Shown here piece by piece: positions 45,756-54,963 of a stretch of 64,000 nt of DNA. Source of the DNA: Pseudomonas californiensis (lineage in GTDB: Bacteria; Pseudomonadota; Gammaproteobacteria; Pseudomonadales; Pseudomonadaceae); NCBI RefSeq assembly GCF_021147775.1, contig NZ_JAGTPK010000013.1:62001-126000 (forward strand), written 5' to 3'. The first letter of the stretch is position 1. Each line of letters starts with the position of its first letter. The position numbers and the translations under genes were made by a program. Under the pieces are notes generated by a model that ran no database searches, was not told the origin of the DNA, and worked only from the letters and a program-made list of their open reading frames with translations.

Positions 45756-45929
45756 TCAGGCTTGCAGCGCCGAACCTGAAGAAGTCAGCTGTGACTGCTG
45801 CAACATGAGGCTCAGATGAGCTACTTTGCGTTGCAACTGTTCACGTTCTTCTTTCAATGCACGCAGCTCGTCGCGGCGAATCGTGACATAAAGGGTTTGT
45901 GGTGCAAGTGCTGGTAGTACAGTGCCCAT
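45756..45929 (-). CDS. 57-residue conserved coiled-coil protein
   Basis: Short frame from ATG 45929 to TGA 45756. It begins MGTVLPALAPQTLYVTIRRD and continues with a heptad-rich stretch ELRALKEEREQLQRKVAHLS (residues about 21-40) and a Gln/Ser tail. The ribosome site GAGGTGAG lies 3-10 nt before the ATG. The strand-rich start plus coiled coil resembles small ribbon-helix-like or dimerising proteins, but no family is recognised. It is below the size at which most gene finders call genes. The start and end are supported by the coding pattern and the strong ribosome site. Confidence 0.65.
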   Translation of the reverse strand: MGTVLPALAPQTLYVTIRRDELRALKEEREQLQRKVAHLSLMLQQSQLTSSGSALQA

Positions 45930-46240
45930 TGCTCACCTCGCAAATGGCGGATTCAACCTCAGAAAGGCTCATGGCAATGACTTTCAATCCCTGAGTTGCC
46001 GCTGCTTACCTCTCTATCGGCACAGATTCTGATTTCTTTTGGGCAAGATTGGAACTTTTTTATTTTTAATTGTCGCGAACGTTTCTTGATCGCGACAAAA
46101 TGCATTATCTGGCGGCGTTCGCGCCGTCACTCCCTGTCAGGGGAACCGACGTTCTGCCTTGCTTGACTAACCAGCATGCTCACTGTTGAAGCGCTGGACG
46201 AAAAGTGAGGCCCTCTTTTTACGAGTTAAGGAGCACCTGC
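45930..46240. promoter_or_regulatory. gnd-zwf promoter region with a perfect 9-bp inverted repeat
   Basis: TTGTCGCGA at 46070-46078 and TCGCGACAA at 46090-46098 form a perfect inverted repeat with 11-bp spacing, a likely operator. Then come a CGGCG-TTCG-CGCCG hairpin (about 46113-46126) and a CCCTGTCAGGG palindrome (about 46132-46142). The gnd ribosome site AAGGAG lies just before ATG 46241. HexR boxes share TTGT...ACAA ends, but the CGCGA centre here differs, so the regulator is unassigned. Confidence 0.6.
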
Positions 46241-47215
46241 ATGCAACTTGGGATTATTGGACTGGGCCGCATGGGCGGCAACATCGCACGGCGCTTGATG
46301 CTGAACGGTCACTCGACCGTGGTTTATGACCGTGATGAAGCATCGCGCAGCGCCCTGGCCAGTGAAGGCGCTACGGCAGTCGCAGACCTGACCGAACTCG
46401 TGGGTGCCCTGCAGAAACCGCGTGCGGTCTGGGTCATGCTCCCGGCTGGCGCGCCTACAGAAGACACCATTCAGATCCTCAGCGGCCTGCTCGATGAAGA
46501 TGACGTGATCATTGACGGCGGCAACACGTTCTACAAGGACGACATCCGTCGCGGTCAGGAGTTGACTGCAAAAGGCCTGCATTACGTCGATGTTGGCACC
46601 TCTGGCGGTGTCTGGGGCCTTGAACGCGGCTACTGCATGATGATCGGCGGTGAAGCTGCGATCGTCGAGCGCCTGGACCCTCTGTTCGCAACACTGGCGC
46701 CAGGCCTGGGCACGATCGAGCGCACCCGCGATCGCACATCGACCGACGACCGCGCCGAGCGGGGGTATATTCATTCCGGTCCAGCGGGCTCGGGTCACTT
46801 CGTCAAGATGATCCACAACGGTATCGAGTACGGCATGATGCAGGCCTTCGCTGAAGGCTTCGATCTGCTCAAGCAAAAAAACTCTGAACAGCTGCCGCCC
46901 GATCAGCGCTTTGATCTGAACACTGCAGACATCGCTGAGGTGTGGCGTCGCGGCAGCGTTGTATCGTCGTGGCTACTGGACCTGACCGCCGATGCTCTGG
47001 CCACTGATCCGCAGCTGGATGCGTTTTCCGGCTCGGTCTCTGACAGTGGCGAAGGTCGCTGGACGATCGAGGCCGCCATCGAGCAGGCTGTTCCTGTCCC
47101 GGTTCTGTCCAGTGCATTGTTCGCGCGTTTCCGTTCCCGTCAGACAAGTTCGTATGCGGACAAGATGCTGTCCGCCATGCGCTTCGGTTTCGGTGGTCAC
47201 AAGGAACCCAAGTAA
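46241..47215 (+). CDS. gnd: 6-phosphogluconate dehydrogenase, decarboxylating (GndA/YqeC-type)
   Basis: 324 residues from ATG 46241, the shorter (about 330) class. Rossmann motif [19 protein letters not shown] (4-22), [35 protein letters not shown] (substrate region) and [20 protein letters not shown]. It converts 6-phosphogluconate to ribulose-5-phosphate. The short class usually prefers NAD. Next gene zwf starts at its stop (TAATG). Confidence 0.92.
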   Translation: MQLGIIGLGRMGGNIARRLMLNGHSTVVYDRDEASRSALASEGATAVADLTELVGALQKPRAVWVMLPAGAPTEDTIQILSGLLDEDDVIIDGGNTFYKDDIRRGQELTAKGLHYVDVGTSGGVWGLERGYCMMIGGEAAIVERLDPLFATLAPGLGTIERTRDRTSTDDRAERGYIHSGPAGSGHFVKMIHNGIEYGMMQAFAEGFDLLKQKNSEQLPPDQRFDLNTADIAEVWRRGSVVSSWLLDLTADALATDPQLDAFSGSVSDSGEGRWTIEAAIEQAVPVPVLSSALFARFRSRQTSSYADKMLSAMRFGFGGHKEPK

Positions 47216-48747
47216 TGGGGCTCTCACGTGGTACGTCCAATCAAAAACCTGAAGTAGCGCCTCCCACCACCCTGTTTCTGTTTGGTGCCCATGGCGATCT
47301 GGTCAAGCGCTTGCTGATGCCGGCGCTGTACAACCTGGCGCGCGATGGTCTGGTAGACAAAAATCTGCACATTGTCGGCGTCGACCACAATGCTATCAGC
47401 GACGCCGATTTCGCCAAAAAGCTGGAGACTTTCATTCGTGAAGAGTCTGCCAGTAAAGTGGCCGAAAGCGGGAAGGACCCGCTGGACCCCGAATTGTGGG
47501 GGCAGTTGGCTGAGCGCATAAGCTATGTGGAAGGCGACTTTCTCGACGACTCCACCTACGAAGATATTCGTAGCAAGATCGAAAGCACTGGTACAGCCAA
47601 TGCGGTGTTCTATCTGGCAACGGCGCCGCGCTTTTTCAGTGAAGTCGCCAACAGGCTTGGTTCTTCGGGGCTGCTGACCGAGACCGAGGGTGCGTTTCGG
47701 CGCGTAGTGATCGAAAAGCCATTCGGTTCAGATCTCGCCAGTGCTGTTGAACTCAACAGCTGCCTGCTCAAGGTCATGAGCGAAAAGCAGATTTACCGTA
47801 TCGATCATTATCTGGGCAAGGAAACGGTACAGAACATTCTGGTCAGCCGCTTCTCCAATGGCCTGTTCGAGTCGTTCTGGAACAACCATTATATTGATCA
47901 CGTGCAGATCACGGCTGCCGAAACGGTGGGCGTCGAAACCCGGGGCAGCTTTTACGAGCATACCGGTGCGCTTCGCGACATGGTTCCCAATCACCTTTTC
48001 CAACTGTTGGCGATGGTTGCCATGGAACCGCCGGCGGCCTTTGGTGCTGACGCGGTGCGCGGTGAAAAGGCCAAGGTGGTGGGCGCGATTCGTCCCTGGA
48101 GCAAGGAAGAGGCACTGGCCAATTCCGTGCGCGGTCAGTATGCGAATGGCGTGAAAGGCGATGCCAAGGTCATTGGCTATCGCCAGGAAGATCGGGTCGA
48201 AGCCGACAGCAATACCGAAACTTTTGTTGCACTCAAGGTCATGGTCGATAACTGGCGTTGGGTAGGGGTGCCGTTCTACTTGCGCACCGGCAAGCGCATG
48301 AGCGCGCGTAGCACAGAAATCGCGATCTGCTTCAAGCCTGCGCCTTATGCGCAGTTCCGTGACACCGAAGTTGACCGGTTGAAACCCAACTACCTGCGTA
48401 TTCAAATACAGCCGAACGAAGGCATGTGGTTCGATCTGTTCGCCAAACGCCCAGGGCCAACCCTGGACATGGAAGATATTGAGCTCGGTTTCGCCTACAA
48501 GGATTTCTTCGAGATGCAGCCGTCAACGGGCTACGAGACGTTGATCTATGACTGCCTGACTGGCGATCAGACCCTGTTTCAACGTGCTGACAATATCGAG
48601 AACGGCTGGCGTGCCGTGCAGCCATTCCTTGATGCCTGGGGCAGCAAACCCGGCGTTGAGCTTTACAAGGCTGGGGAAGATGGACCGGCGGCGGCTGAAG
48701 AGCTGTTGTCTCGTGATGGTCGTGAATGGCGGGAATTGAATGTCTGA
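47215..48747 (+). CDS. zwf: Glucose-6-phosphate 1-dehydrogenase
   Basis: 510 residues. Coenzyme motif LFLFGAHGDLVKRLLMPALY (about 19-38), substrate motif YRIDHYLGKETVQNILVSRF (His-containing catalytic segment) and LRTGKRMSARSTEI. First step of the oxidative pentose phosphate pathway. Pseudomonads carry more than one zwf, and this copy is linked to gnd instead of the Entner-Doudoroff genes. Its end overlaps the HAD gene by 8 bp. Confidence 0.94.
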   Translation: MGLSRGTSNQKPEVAPPTTLFLFGAHGDLVKRLLMPALYNLARDGLVDKNLHIVGVDHNAISDADFAKKLETFIREESASKVAESGKDPLDPELWGQLAERISYVEGDFLDDSTYEDIRSKIESTGTANAVFYLATAPRFFSEVANRLGSSGLLTETEGAFRRVVIEKPFGSDLASAVELNSCLLKVMSEKQIYRIDHYLGKETVQNILVSRFSNGLFESFWNNHYIDHVQITAAETVGVETRGSFYEHTGALRDMVPNHLFQLLAMVAMEPPAAFGADAVRGEKAKVVGAIRPWSKEEALANSVRGQYANGVKGDAKVIGYRQEDRVEADSNTETFVALKVMVDNWRWVGVPFYLRTGKRMSARSTEIAICFKPAPYAQFRDTEVDRLKPNYLRIQIQPNEGMWFDLFAKRPGPTLDMEDIELGFAYKDFFEMQPSTGYETLIYDCLTGDQTLFQRADNIENGWRAVQPFLDAWGSKPGVELYKAGEDGPAAAEELLSRDGREWRELNV

Positions 48748-49558
48748 TCAAGCGTTGCCTATCCGTTTTTTGTTGTCCGATATCGACGGTACTCTGCTGC
48801 GCCCCGATCACAGCCTGAGTCAGGCGAATATCGAGGCTGTGCACGAACTGCGTGAGGCGGGCATCCACTTCACGCTGGCGAGCAGTCGACCCCCGCGCGC
48901 CATGCGGCAGGTGATCGAGGCCCTGGGCGTGGATCTGCCTACCGTGGCGTTCAATGGCGGCACGATTACTCAGGCAGACGGTAGTCTTCTGGTTGCTCAT
49001 CGTATTGATCCAGTTGCCGTACGAACCTGCCTCAAGCTGTTCGCAACGCAGCCTGTCGCTATCTGGGTCTTTGCTGACGATCAGTGGCTGCTGCTGAACC
49101 CTGAAGGGGATTATGTCGAGCATGAGCAGCATGCGCTGGGGTATGCCCCGGTGCTGGTCGAGAGTTTCGAACCGTATCTGGACCGGGTCGACAAGATCGT
49201 CGCGGCGAGCAAGGATTTCGAATTGCTCAAAGTGCTCGAAAGCCAGCTCAACCCATTGATAGAAGGGTTGGCCTTGGCGGCCCGCTCACAAGCCTACTAC
49301 CTCGATGTTACTGCGCTCGACGCCAACAAGGGTTCAGCGCTGGTTGCGCTGGCGAACTACTTGGGTGTAGATCTCGCCCACACCGCCGCGATCGGTGACG
49401 GTGGCAACGATGTGGCCATGTTTCACAAAGCTGGCTTGTCGATCGCCATGGGGCAGGGCGAGAAAGGCGTGTTGAGTCAGGCAGACCACGTCACCGACAG
49501 CAACCTTCAGGACGGCGTCGCTGCCGCCATCAGGCGTTACATTCTGCCGGCCCGGTGA
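48740..49558 (+). CDS. Cof-type HAD-IIB phosphatase
   Basis: 272 residues. Motif I DIDGTLLRPD (nucleophile Asp14), motif II LASSRPPRAM, a C2-type cap in the middle and motifs III/IV reading LDANKGSALVALANYLGV with IGDGGNDVAMF. Removes phosphate from a sugar or nucleotide phosphate, unknown which. Its start overlaps zwf, so it belongs to the gnd-zwf operon. Confidence 0.92.
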   Translation: MSDQALPIRFLLSDIDGTLLRPDHSLSQANIEAVHELREAGIHFTLASSRPPRAMRQVIEALGVDLPTVAFNGGTITQADGSLLVAHRIDPVAVRTCLKLFATQPVAIWVFADDQWLLLNPEGDYVEHEQHALGYAPVLVESFEPYLDRVDKIVAASKDFELLKVLESQLNPLIEGLALAARSQAYYLDVTALDANKGSALVALANYLGVDLAHTAAIGDGGNDVAMFHKAGLSIAMGQGEKGVLSQADHVTDSNLQDGVAAAIRRYILPAR

Positions 49559-49673
49559 TGGGCTGCGGGTCAGCACCGGTTCAGCCAGGCAGTCTCATAA
49601 TTGCATCTCATAGTTGCAAGCGGTCCATGAGGGGTATTCATGGCAACGATTCATACAACGACGAGCATTGTGA

Positions 49674-51500
49674 ATGGCCGGATTGATCGAAGATTACGCG
49701 CTGCTGGGTAACTGTCAGACCGCAGCGCTGGTGGGGCGGGACGGATCATTGGACTGGCTTTGCTTTCCTCGATTTGATTCTCCCTCCTGTTTCTCCGCGT
49801 TGCTGGGGGACAGCGACCACGGTCGTTGGAAAATAGCGCCGCGTGACGCAGTCCTGTCCGTCAAGCGGCGCTACCGTGACGGCACTCTGGTACTGGAAAC
49901 CGAGTTCGAAACTTCTACAGGCCGTGCGATGTTGGTCGACTTCATGCCGATGGGCACCGAGGGTCACGTTATACGCATTGTCGTCGGCCTGGCCGGGCAA
50001 GTTGTTTTCGACATGGACCTTGCCATTCGCTTCGATTACGGCAGCTCCGTGCCCTGGGTCGAGAGAAAAGATCCTCATACGCTGACAGCTGTGGCAGGCC
50101 CGGAAATGCTCGTGTTACGCAGCCCGGTACCGCTGCACCCTCAAGACCATCACACGGCCTCCCGGTTTGAAGTTGGCGAAGGTGAGCGAAAGGTTTTTAC
50201 CCTCACGTATCAGGCGTCTTACGTGCCATTGCTGCCTGATATCGATGCAGAGCGTGCGCTCCAGGCTACCGAGAGCCATTGGCGTGACTTCTCGGGCCGC
50301 TGCCCGGATGTTGGCCCGTGGACGGACCAGGTCAAGCGATCGCTGATCACCCTCAAGGCGATGACCTACGCGCCCACTGGCGGTATCGTCGCAGCAGTAA
50401 CGACTTCGTTGCCTGAGCAGCTGGGCGGCGAGCGGAACTGGGATTACCGTTACTGCTGGTTGCGCGACGCGACCATGACATTGCTTGCTTTCATCAATCT
50501 CGGCTATTTCGAGGAAGCGACGGCGTGGCGAGACTGGTTGCTGCGCTCGGTGGCTGGCAATCCCGAGCAGATCCAGATCATGTACGGCGTAGGCGGTGAG
50601 CGTCGCTTGGCCGAGTTTGAGCTGCCTTGGCTGACCGGCTATGAACATTCGCAGCCAGTGCGGGTCGGCAACGGTGCTGCTACGCAAATGCAGCTGGATG
50701 TCTACGGTGAGGTCGCGGACGCCATGATTCAGGCGCTGAAAGGCGGAATGCCTCCTCATCCTCGCACTGTTGCGGTTTCCAAGGTGGTCATGCCATACCT
50801 GGAAAAAGTCTGGCATCTGCCGGATGCCGGGATTTGGGAAATTCGTTCTGAGCCACGGCATTTCACCCATTCGAAGGTCATGGCGTGGGTGGCGTTCGAT
50901 CGTAACGCCACACAGATTGCCCAAGCTGCCGAAACCGATGAAGATCGCGCACTGGCGCAGCACTATCGCGCCGTCGCCGACGAGATTCACGCAGATGTCT
51001 GCCTGAACGGTTTTGATGTTCAACTGGGCAGCTTTGTACAAACCTACGGTTCGGCAGCGGTAGACGCCAGCCTGCTGCAAATCGTATTGACCGGCTTTTT
51101 GCCTCCTGAAGATCCGCGAGTGGTAGGGACTGTTGCCGAAATCGAGCGCAATCTCATGCAGGACGGTTTGCTGCTGCGTTACGACAGTGAGCGCAGCACC
51201 GATGGCGTATCTGGGGGAGAGGGTACCTTTCTCGTGTGCTCATTCTGGCTGGCTGACGCCTATGTCCTGCTGGGGCGAGCAGAAGAAGCGGCGGCTCTGT
51301 TCGAGCGATTGTGTGGCCTGTGCAATGACGTCGGCTTGCTGGCTGAGCAATATGATCCGCATCAAGGTCGGATGCTTGGCAATTTCCCTCAGGCATTCAG
51401 TCACATCGGCATCATCAACACCGCTTTGAACCTGCATCGCGTGGTGTGTCCGGCCAAAGCGCGGACCTCTTCCAATAACATTGGCGGGCGGGTTCTTTAA
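49674..51500 (+). CDS. Glycoside hydrolase family 15 protein (glucoamylase/trehalase-like)
   Basis: 608 residues. An N-terminal beta-sandwich (GSLDWLCFPRFDSPSCFSAL) precedes an alpha/alpha toroid with NWDYRYCWLRDATMTLLAFI, GYEHSQPVRVGN and AGIWEIRSEPRHFTHSKVMA, the last around the acid residue. The group includes glucoamylases and trehalases. No signal peptide, so it is cytosolic, fitting intracellular glycogen or trehalose turnover. Lies 116 bp after the gnd-zwf-HAD genes on the same strand, so probably co-regulated. Confidence 0.9.
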   Translation: MAGLIEDYALLGNCQTAALVGRDGSLDWLCFPRFDSPSCFSALLGDSDHGRWKIAPRDAVLSVKRRYRDGTLVLETEFETSTGRAMLVDFMPMGTEGHVIRIVVGLAGQVVFDMDLAIRFDYGSSVPWVERKDPHTLTAVAGPEMLVLRSPVPLHPQDHHTASRFEVGEGERKVFTLTYQASYVPLLPDIDAERALQATESHWRDFSGRCPDVGPWTDQVKRSLITLKAMTYAPTGGIVAAVTTSLPEQLGGERNWDYRYCWLRDATMTLLAFINLGYFEEATAWRDWLLRSVAGNPEQIQIMYGVGGERRLAEFELPWLTGYEHSQPVRVGNGAATQMQLDVYGEVADAMIQALKGGMPPHPRTVAVSKVVMPYLEKVWHLPDAGIWEIRSEPRHFTHSKVMAWVAFDRNATQIAQAAETDEDRALAQHYRAVADEIHADVCLNGFDVQLGSFVQTYGSAAVDASLLQIVLTGFLPPEDPRVVGTVAEIERNLMQDGLLLRYDSERSTDGVSGGEGTFLVCSFWLADAYVLLGRAEEAAALFERLCGLCNDVGLLAEQYDPHQGRMLGNFPQAFSHIGIINTALNLHRVVCPAKARTSSNNIGGRVL

Positions 51501-51508
51501 GTCCGACT

Positions 51509-52183
51509 TCAGCCGGCCTTGCGGAACGTCACGTTGACCCGCTGCTCACCCAGCAGTGGGTGGTTTGCCTGCTTGATCGGCAGGATGCCATGAAATCTGA
51601 GTCGGTCTTCGCCGCCCCATACCACGACATCGCCATGAAAAAGGGCAATTCGCTGGGGTTTGTCTGTGCGTTGCAGTCCGCCGAATTGAAAGATCGCCGG
51701 GATTCCCAGCGAGACCGATACGACGGGCCAGCGATGGTCCTGCTCATCCTTGTCCTGATGCAACGACATTTTTGCTCCGGGGACATACTGGTTCATCAGG
51801 CAGGCATCAGGCACGAAACCAGGATAGCCCGCGATCCGAGCCGCCGATTGAGCAAGTTTCATCAGCGCTTCAGGCATTGCAGGCCAGGCCCGTCCGGTCT
51901 GCGGATCAGTCTTGCTGTAGCGATAACCGTGGCGGTCGGTAACCCAGCCCAGCGTTCCGCAACTGCTCAGCGCAGCCGACATGTCGAGGCCGCCGGGGGT
52001 CGTCATGTGGCGAAAGGGGGCTTGATGGAGGATGGTTTGCACAGCGCTGATCAGGTCTTCTATTTCCGGCAGGGCAAAGCCCCTGAGCAGCCAGGAGTCG
52101 GGGCCTATCTGCTCATTGCCTCCGGTTTGCGGCTCATGGTCGGCAAACAGATCAAAGGTCGCGGGATTGGTGCCCTTGCGTTG
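51509..52183 (-). CDS. alkB: AlkB-type alpha-ketoglutarate-dependent DNA repair dioxygenase
   Basis: 224 residues from ATG 52183 (an in-frame GTG at 52201 is the other candidate). The iron-binding HxD is in MSLHQDKDEQD, the distal histidine and 2-oxoglutarate arginines are in RLRFHGILP and VNVTFR. WLLRGFALPEIEDLISAVQT lies near the N-terminus and NQYVPGAKMSLHQDKD further on, both as in E. coli AlkB. It repairs N1-methyladenine and N3-methylcytosine. Convergent with the GH15 gene 9 bp away. Confidence 0.93.
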   Translation of the reverse strand, partial: QRKGTNPATFDLFADHEPQTGGNEQIGPDSWLLRGFALPEIEDLISAVQTILHQAPFRHMTTPGGLDMSAALSSCGTLGWVTDRHGYRYSKTDPQTGRAWPAMPEALMKLAQSAARIAGYPGFVPDACLMNQYVPGAKMSLHQDKDEQDHRWPVVSVSLGIPAIFQFGGLQRTDKPQRIALFHGDVVVWGGEDRLRFHGILPIKQANHPLLGEQRVNVTFRKAG

Positions 52184-52211
52184 CATGATCGTCTTCAACA
52201 CCTGCTAGTGT

Positions 52212-52394
52212 TCAGAGCGCCTTGCTGACTTTGACGTCAGTGATCTGGTCGCCGCTCTGGGCGTGAATGGCGTCGAGTGCAGCCTTGGCTTCGTCGACCG
52301 ATGCTGATTGCAACTGAGCGAATTCAAAGCGTCGTTCGCCATTGAGTTTGTAGCTGACTGCGTATTTGATGGTAGGGGTAGCGGGCTTGTTCAC
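52212..52394 (-). CDS. Small conserved protein (60 residues)
   Basis: 60 residues starting at GTG 52394 (NKPATPTIKYAVSYKLNGER), with AAGGAG 6-11 nt before it. Sequence ends DQITDVKVSKAL. A longer frame upstream (to 52634) overlaps the DUF1883 gene and reads in a low-quality, proline/arginine-rich way, so it is rejected. Function unknown. Confidence 0.7.
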   Translation of the reverse strand: MNKPATPTIKYAVSYKLNGERRFEFAQLQSASVDEAKAALDAIHAQSGDQITDVKVSKAL

Positions 52395-52419
52395 AGTGAC
52401 TCCTTGAATCGTACGGGTA

Positions 52420-52725
52420 TCAGCGCAAGCGCGAAGTGGAGCGTCGCACAATTTTGATGGTGTGCGTAAACGGCACTTTGCGACCCGCGTTGGTGTCTGT
52501 CTTGCGCCCGGAGGTATCGATGGTGATGTTCCAGAAACCGGTGCTGGGCGCTGCAATCTTGGCCGGGAATGTATCAAAAGCGCCACCGTGGTAGGTGTGG
52601 CGTCCGCCATTCTTGAAGCTGCGAAAGTTCGCATCGTTCATGAGGCGGATATTGCAGATTTGTGAGCAGTCGATGACGACCAGATCGTCCTCGTTCAAGT
52701 GCTCACGCTGGTGTACGAACTTCAT
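52420..52725 (-). CDS. DUF1883-domain protein
   Basis: 101 residues beginning MKFVHQREHLNEDDLVVIDC, which with CSQICNIRLMNDANFRSFKN and WNITIDTSGRKTDT is the DUF1883 signature, a small beta-sandwich family of unknown role. GGAGAG lies 3-8 nt before the ATG. The 60-residue gene follows in the same orientation after 25 bp. Confidence 0.87.
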   Translation of the reverse strand: MKFVHQREHLNEDDLVVIDCSQICNIRLMNDANFRSFKNGGRHTYHGGAFDTFPAKIAAPSTGFWNITIDTSGRKTDTNAGRKVPFTHTIKIVRRSTSRLR

Positions 52726-52891
52726 TGCGCTCTCCAGAAACCGGGTTTGCGTGAAAAATCAAAACGATAGCATGCGGGGCCCGTTTTTTAACGCTTGCTG
52801 GTATTTAATTGCGGCGTTTTACGCAAAAATCAGCTGCGTCGGGATTTAATTGCACGCGTGCTTGTCGTAGGACCTTTATTGGAGGGATTGT

Positions 52892-53242
52892 ATGAAATTG
52901 GCTGTAGTAATCCTGGCTTTGGCGATGACTGGCTGTGCAACGGTCGCTGATATCGAGCATACGCCCGCTACCATGAACGTTCTCTCGGGCAAGAACCCAC
53001 AGGAGTATGCTGACTGTTTCTCTGCAAAAATCAGTGGCAGTCGTTCAACGCCCAAAGTAGAGCCGCGTCATGATGGTTTGCGGCTGATTGTCGAGCAGAA
53101 GATGAGCAGTTCACCGACGGCGGTGGTAGATATCGAGAATCGCTCTGGAGGCAGTTCGATCAAGGTTTACGAACGGCTTTCAAACGTGCCGATCCGCTTC
53201 CGGGATATCCAGCACGCAGCCGAGGCCTGCATTTCCGGTTGA
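52892..53242 (+). CDS. Small putative lipoprotein
   Basis: 116 residues. Signal sequence MKLAVVILALAMTGC ends in a lipobox (LAMTGC, Cys15). The rest is hydrophilic with no recognised domain. GGAGGG lies 5-10 nt before the ATG. Envelope-anchored protein of unknown function. Confidence 0.78.
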   Translation: MKLAVVILALAMTGCATVADIEHTPATMNVLSGKNPQEYADCFSAKISGSRSTPKVEPRHDGLRLIVEQKMSSSPTAVVDIENRSGGSSIKVYERLSNVPIRFRDIQHAAEACISG

Positions 53243-53330
53243 GGGTTACCGTGATTTCGCACAAGCGCAGGAGCGGCCTGACGAAATCAGGCCCGCCTGC
53301 GAGTAATCCAGGGTTGTCTGTGCTGCCGAG

Positions 53331-53612
53331 TTATTTGCACACCACCAGCACGCTACGGCTCTTGTAGTTGCCGACGTCAACGCCCAGGGTTTTCTCGCTT
53401 TCAGCAGGCTGAGGCGTGCCGTCGGTACCGACGATTTCATAGCCGGTGCCCGCGCAAGAGGCGTCGGCCTTCTCATAACAACTTGCCCAGGACATCGCTT
53501 CACCTGAGCAGTCGATGCTTAGCCCTTGCTTGCCGTTCTTGAGGTAGGTATTGGATGCTGTGGCGCAGCCGGTGAGGCCCAGTACAGCAATGATGGACAG
53601 AATTCTGATCAT
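53331..53612 (-). CDS. Small putative lipoprotein
   Basis: 93 residues from ATG 53612. Signal sequence MIRILSIIAVLGLTGCAT with lipobox GLTGC (Cys16). Five further cysteines (in LSIDCSGEA, SWASCYEK, ADASCAGTGYE and VLVVCK) suggest a disulphide-linked periplasmic fold. The open frame reaches 53684, but the signal peptide starts at 53612. Convergent with the lipoprotein gene on the left. Confidence 0.75.
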   Translation of the reverse strand: MIRILSIIAVLGLTGCATASNTYLKNGKQGLSIDCSGEAMSWASCYEKADASCAGTGYEIVGTDGTPQPAESEKTLGVDVGNYKSRSVLVVCK

Positions 53613-54019
53613 TTTTTTCGCTTTCGATAAAGACAGGTTGGAAGAGTAACTGGCTGTGAAGGTTTGACTGGCGGCAGGTGCCATCGTTCCGCCATGTTTC
53701 GCACGATAATTTTTTCGCTACGTCTGCATTGGTGGCAACGATGCTCAGCGGCAATCGTTTGCGCTGCGATGGTCACAGGTCAGCCGGCGTTCCGATAGGG
53801 TGAAGCTTTGATTCAACCCGCCGCGAAATGATCACCTCTTACGTGTCCTGTGCCATGCTCGGTACTGTTGATTGGTCGCTATATACGTGATTGTGCGGAA
53901 CTATCTGCCCCATTATTCCTCTACCATGACATTCGAAGACCGGCGGCGAGGCATTGTAAGGTGCCTGCTGCCTGATTAGACTGCGTTGTTAACGCCAACA
54001 GCCCGTACCAAGGACTTTT
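53613..54019. other. 407-bp region upstream of galU
   Basis: No gene supported. It contains the galU promoter and the promoter of the minus-strand lipoprotein. I see no strong hairpins or repeats. Confidence 0.4.
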
Positions 54020-54859
54020 ATGATCAAGAAATGCTTGTTCCCAGCAGCCGGTTACGGCACTCGCTTTTTGCCAGCGACCAAGGCCATGCCCAAGGAAATG
54101 CTGCCGGTGGTCAACAAGCCGCTGATCCAATACGGTGTTGAAGAAGCTCTGGCAGCTGGCCTGACTGAAATTTCCATCGTTACAGGTCGCGGCAAGCGTT
54201 CGCTGGAAGACCATTTCGACATCAGCTACGAGCTCGAGCACCAGATCAAGGGCACCGACAAGGAAAAGTACCTGGTTGGCATTCGCAAGCTGATCGACGA
54301 GTGCAGCTTCTCGTATACGCGCCAGACCGAGATGAAGGGCCTGGGCCATGCGATCCTGAGTGGCCGTCCGTTGATCGGTAACGAGGCGTTTGCTGTCGTA
54401 TTGGCGGATGACCTGTGTGTGAACCTCGACGGTGAAGGCGTGCTGGCGCAGATGGTCAAGCTGCACAAGCACTACGGCTGCTCGATCATCGCGATTCAGG
54501 AAGTCGATCCGCAGGAAACCAACAAGTATGGCGTGATCGCGGGTGAAGAGATCAAGCCAGGTCTGTTCCGTGTAACTGATATGGTTGAGAAGCCAAAGCC
54601 CGAAGATGCGCCGTCCAACATGGCGATCATCGGCCGTTACATCCTGACGCCGGATATCTTCGAGAAAATCGAACAGACCGAGCCGGGCAAGGGTGGTGAA
54701 ATTCAGATCACCGACGCATTGATGAAGCAGGCTGCCGAAGGCAACGTGCTGGCTTACAAATTCAAGGGCCAGCGTTTTGACTGCGGCGGCGCCGAAGGTT
54801 ACATCGAAGCCACCAACTTCTGCTTCGAGCACTTCTACAAGTCGGGTAAAGCGTACTGA
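54020..54859 (+). CDS. galU: UTP-glucose-1-phosphate uridylyltransferase GalU
   Basis: 279 residues. Nucleotide loop FPAAGYGTRFLPATKAMPKE (9-28), VNKPLIQYGVEEALAAG, and FAVVLADDLCVN (metal/uridine site), with YGVIAGEEIKPG later. It makes UDP-glucose for lipopolysaccharide, exopolysaccharide and trehalose. Followed by a strong terminator. Confidence 0.96.
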   Translation: MIKKCLFPAAGYGTRFLPATKAMPKEMLPVVNKPLIQYGVEEALAAGLTEISIVTGRGKRSLEDHFDISYELEHQIKGTDKEKYLVGIRKLIDECSFSYTRQTEMKGLGHAILSGRPLIGNEAFAVVLADDLCVNLDGEGVLAQMVKLHKHYGCSIIAIQEVDPQETNKYGVIAGEEIKPGLFRVTDMVEKPKPEDAPSNMAIIGRYILTPDIFEKIEQTEPGKGGEIQITDALMKQAAEGNVLAYKFKGQRFDCGGAEGYIEATNFCFEHFYKSGKAY

Positions 54860-54884
54860 TTCATCACGCTCACCGTTCCAAGTC

Positions 54885-54910
54885 AAAGCCACCTTCGGGT
54901 GGCTTTTTCA
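54885..54910 (+). terminator. Terminator after galU
   Basis: AAAGCCACC (54885-54893) / GGTGGCTTT (54898-54906) with a TTCG tetraloop and a T run to about 54908. Confidence 0.95.
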
Positions 54911-54963
54911 TTTCTGCCCGGCCAGCCAAGCGGTTATGCTGTGCCTCTTAGAGGGAGACATTG

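Noticed and set aside
46130..46200. hrp-box for type III secretion control (GGAACC near 46141)
   Set aside because: The CCAC half with the right spacing is missing, and the gene that follows (gnd) is metabolic.
52394..52634. Upstream extension of the 60-residue gene to a 140-residue protein
   Set aside because: The extra 80 codons overlap the DUF1883 gene and read as proline/arginine-rich noise; the GTG start has a clear AAGGAG.
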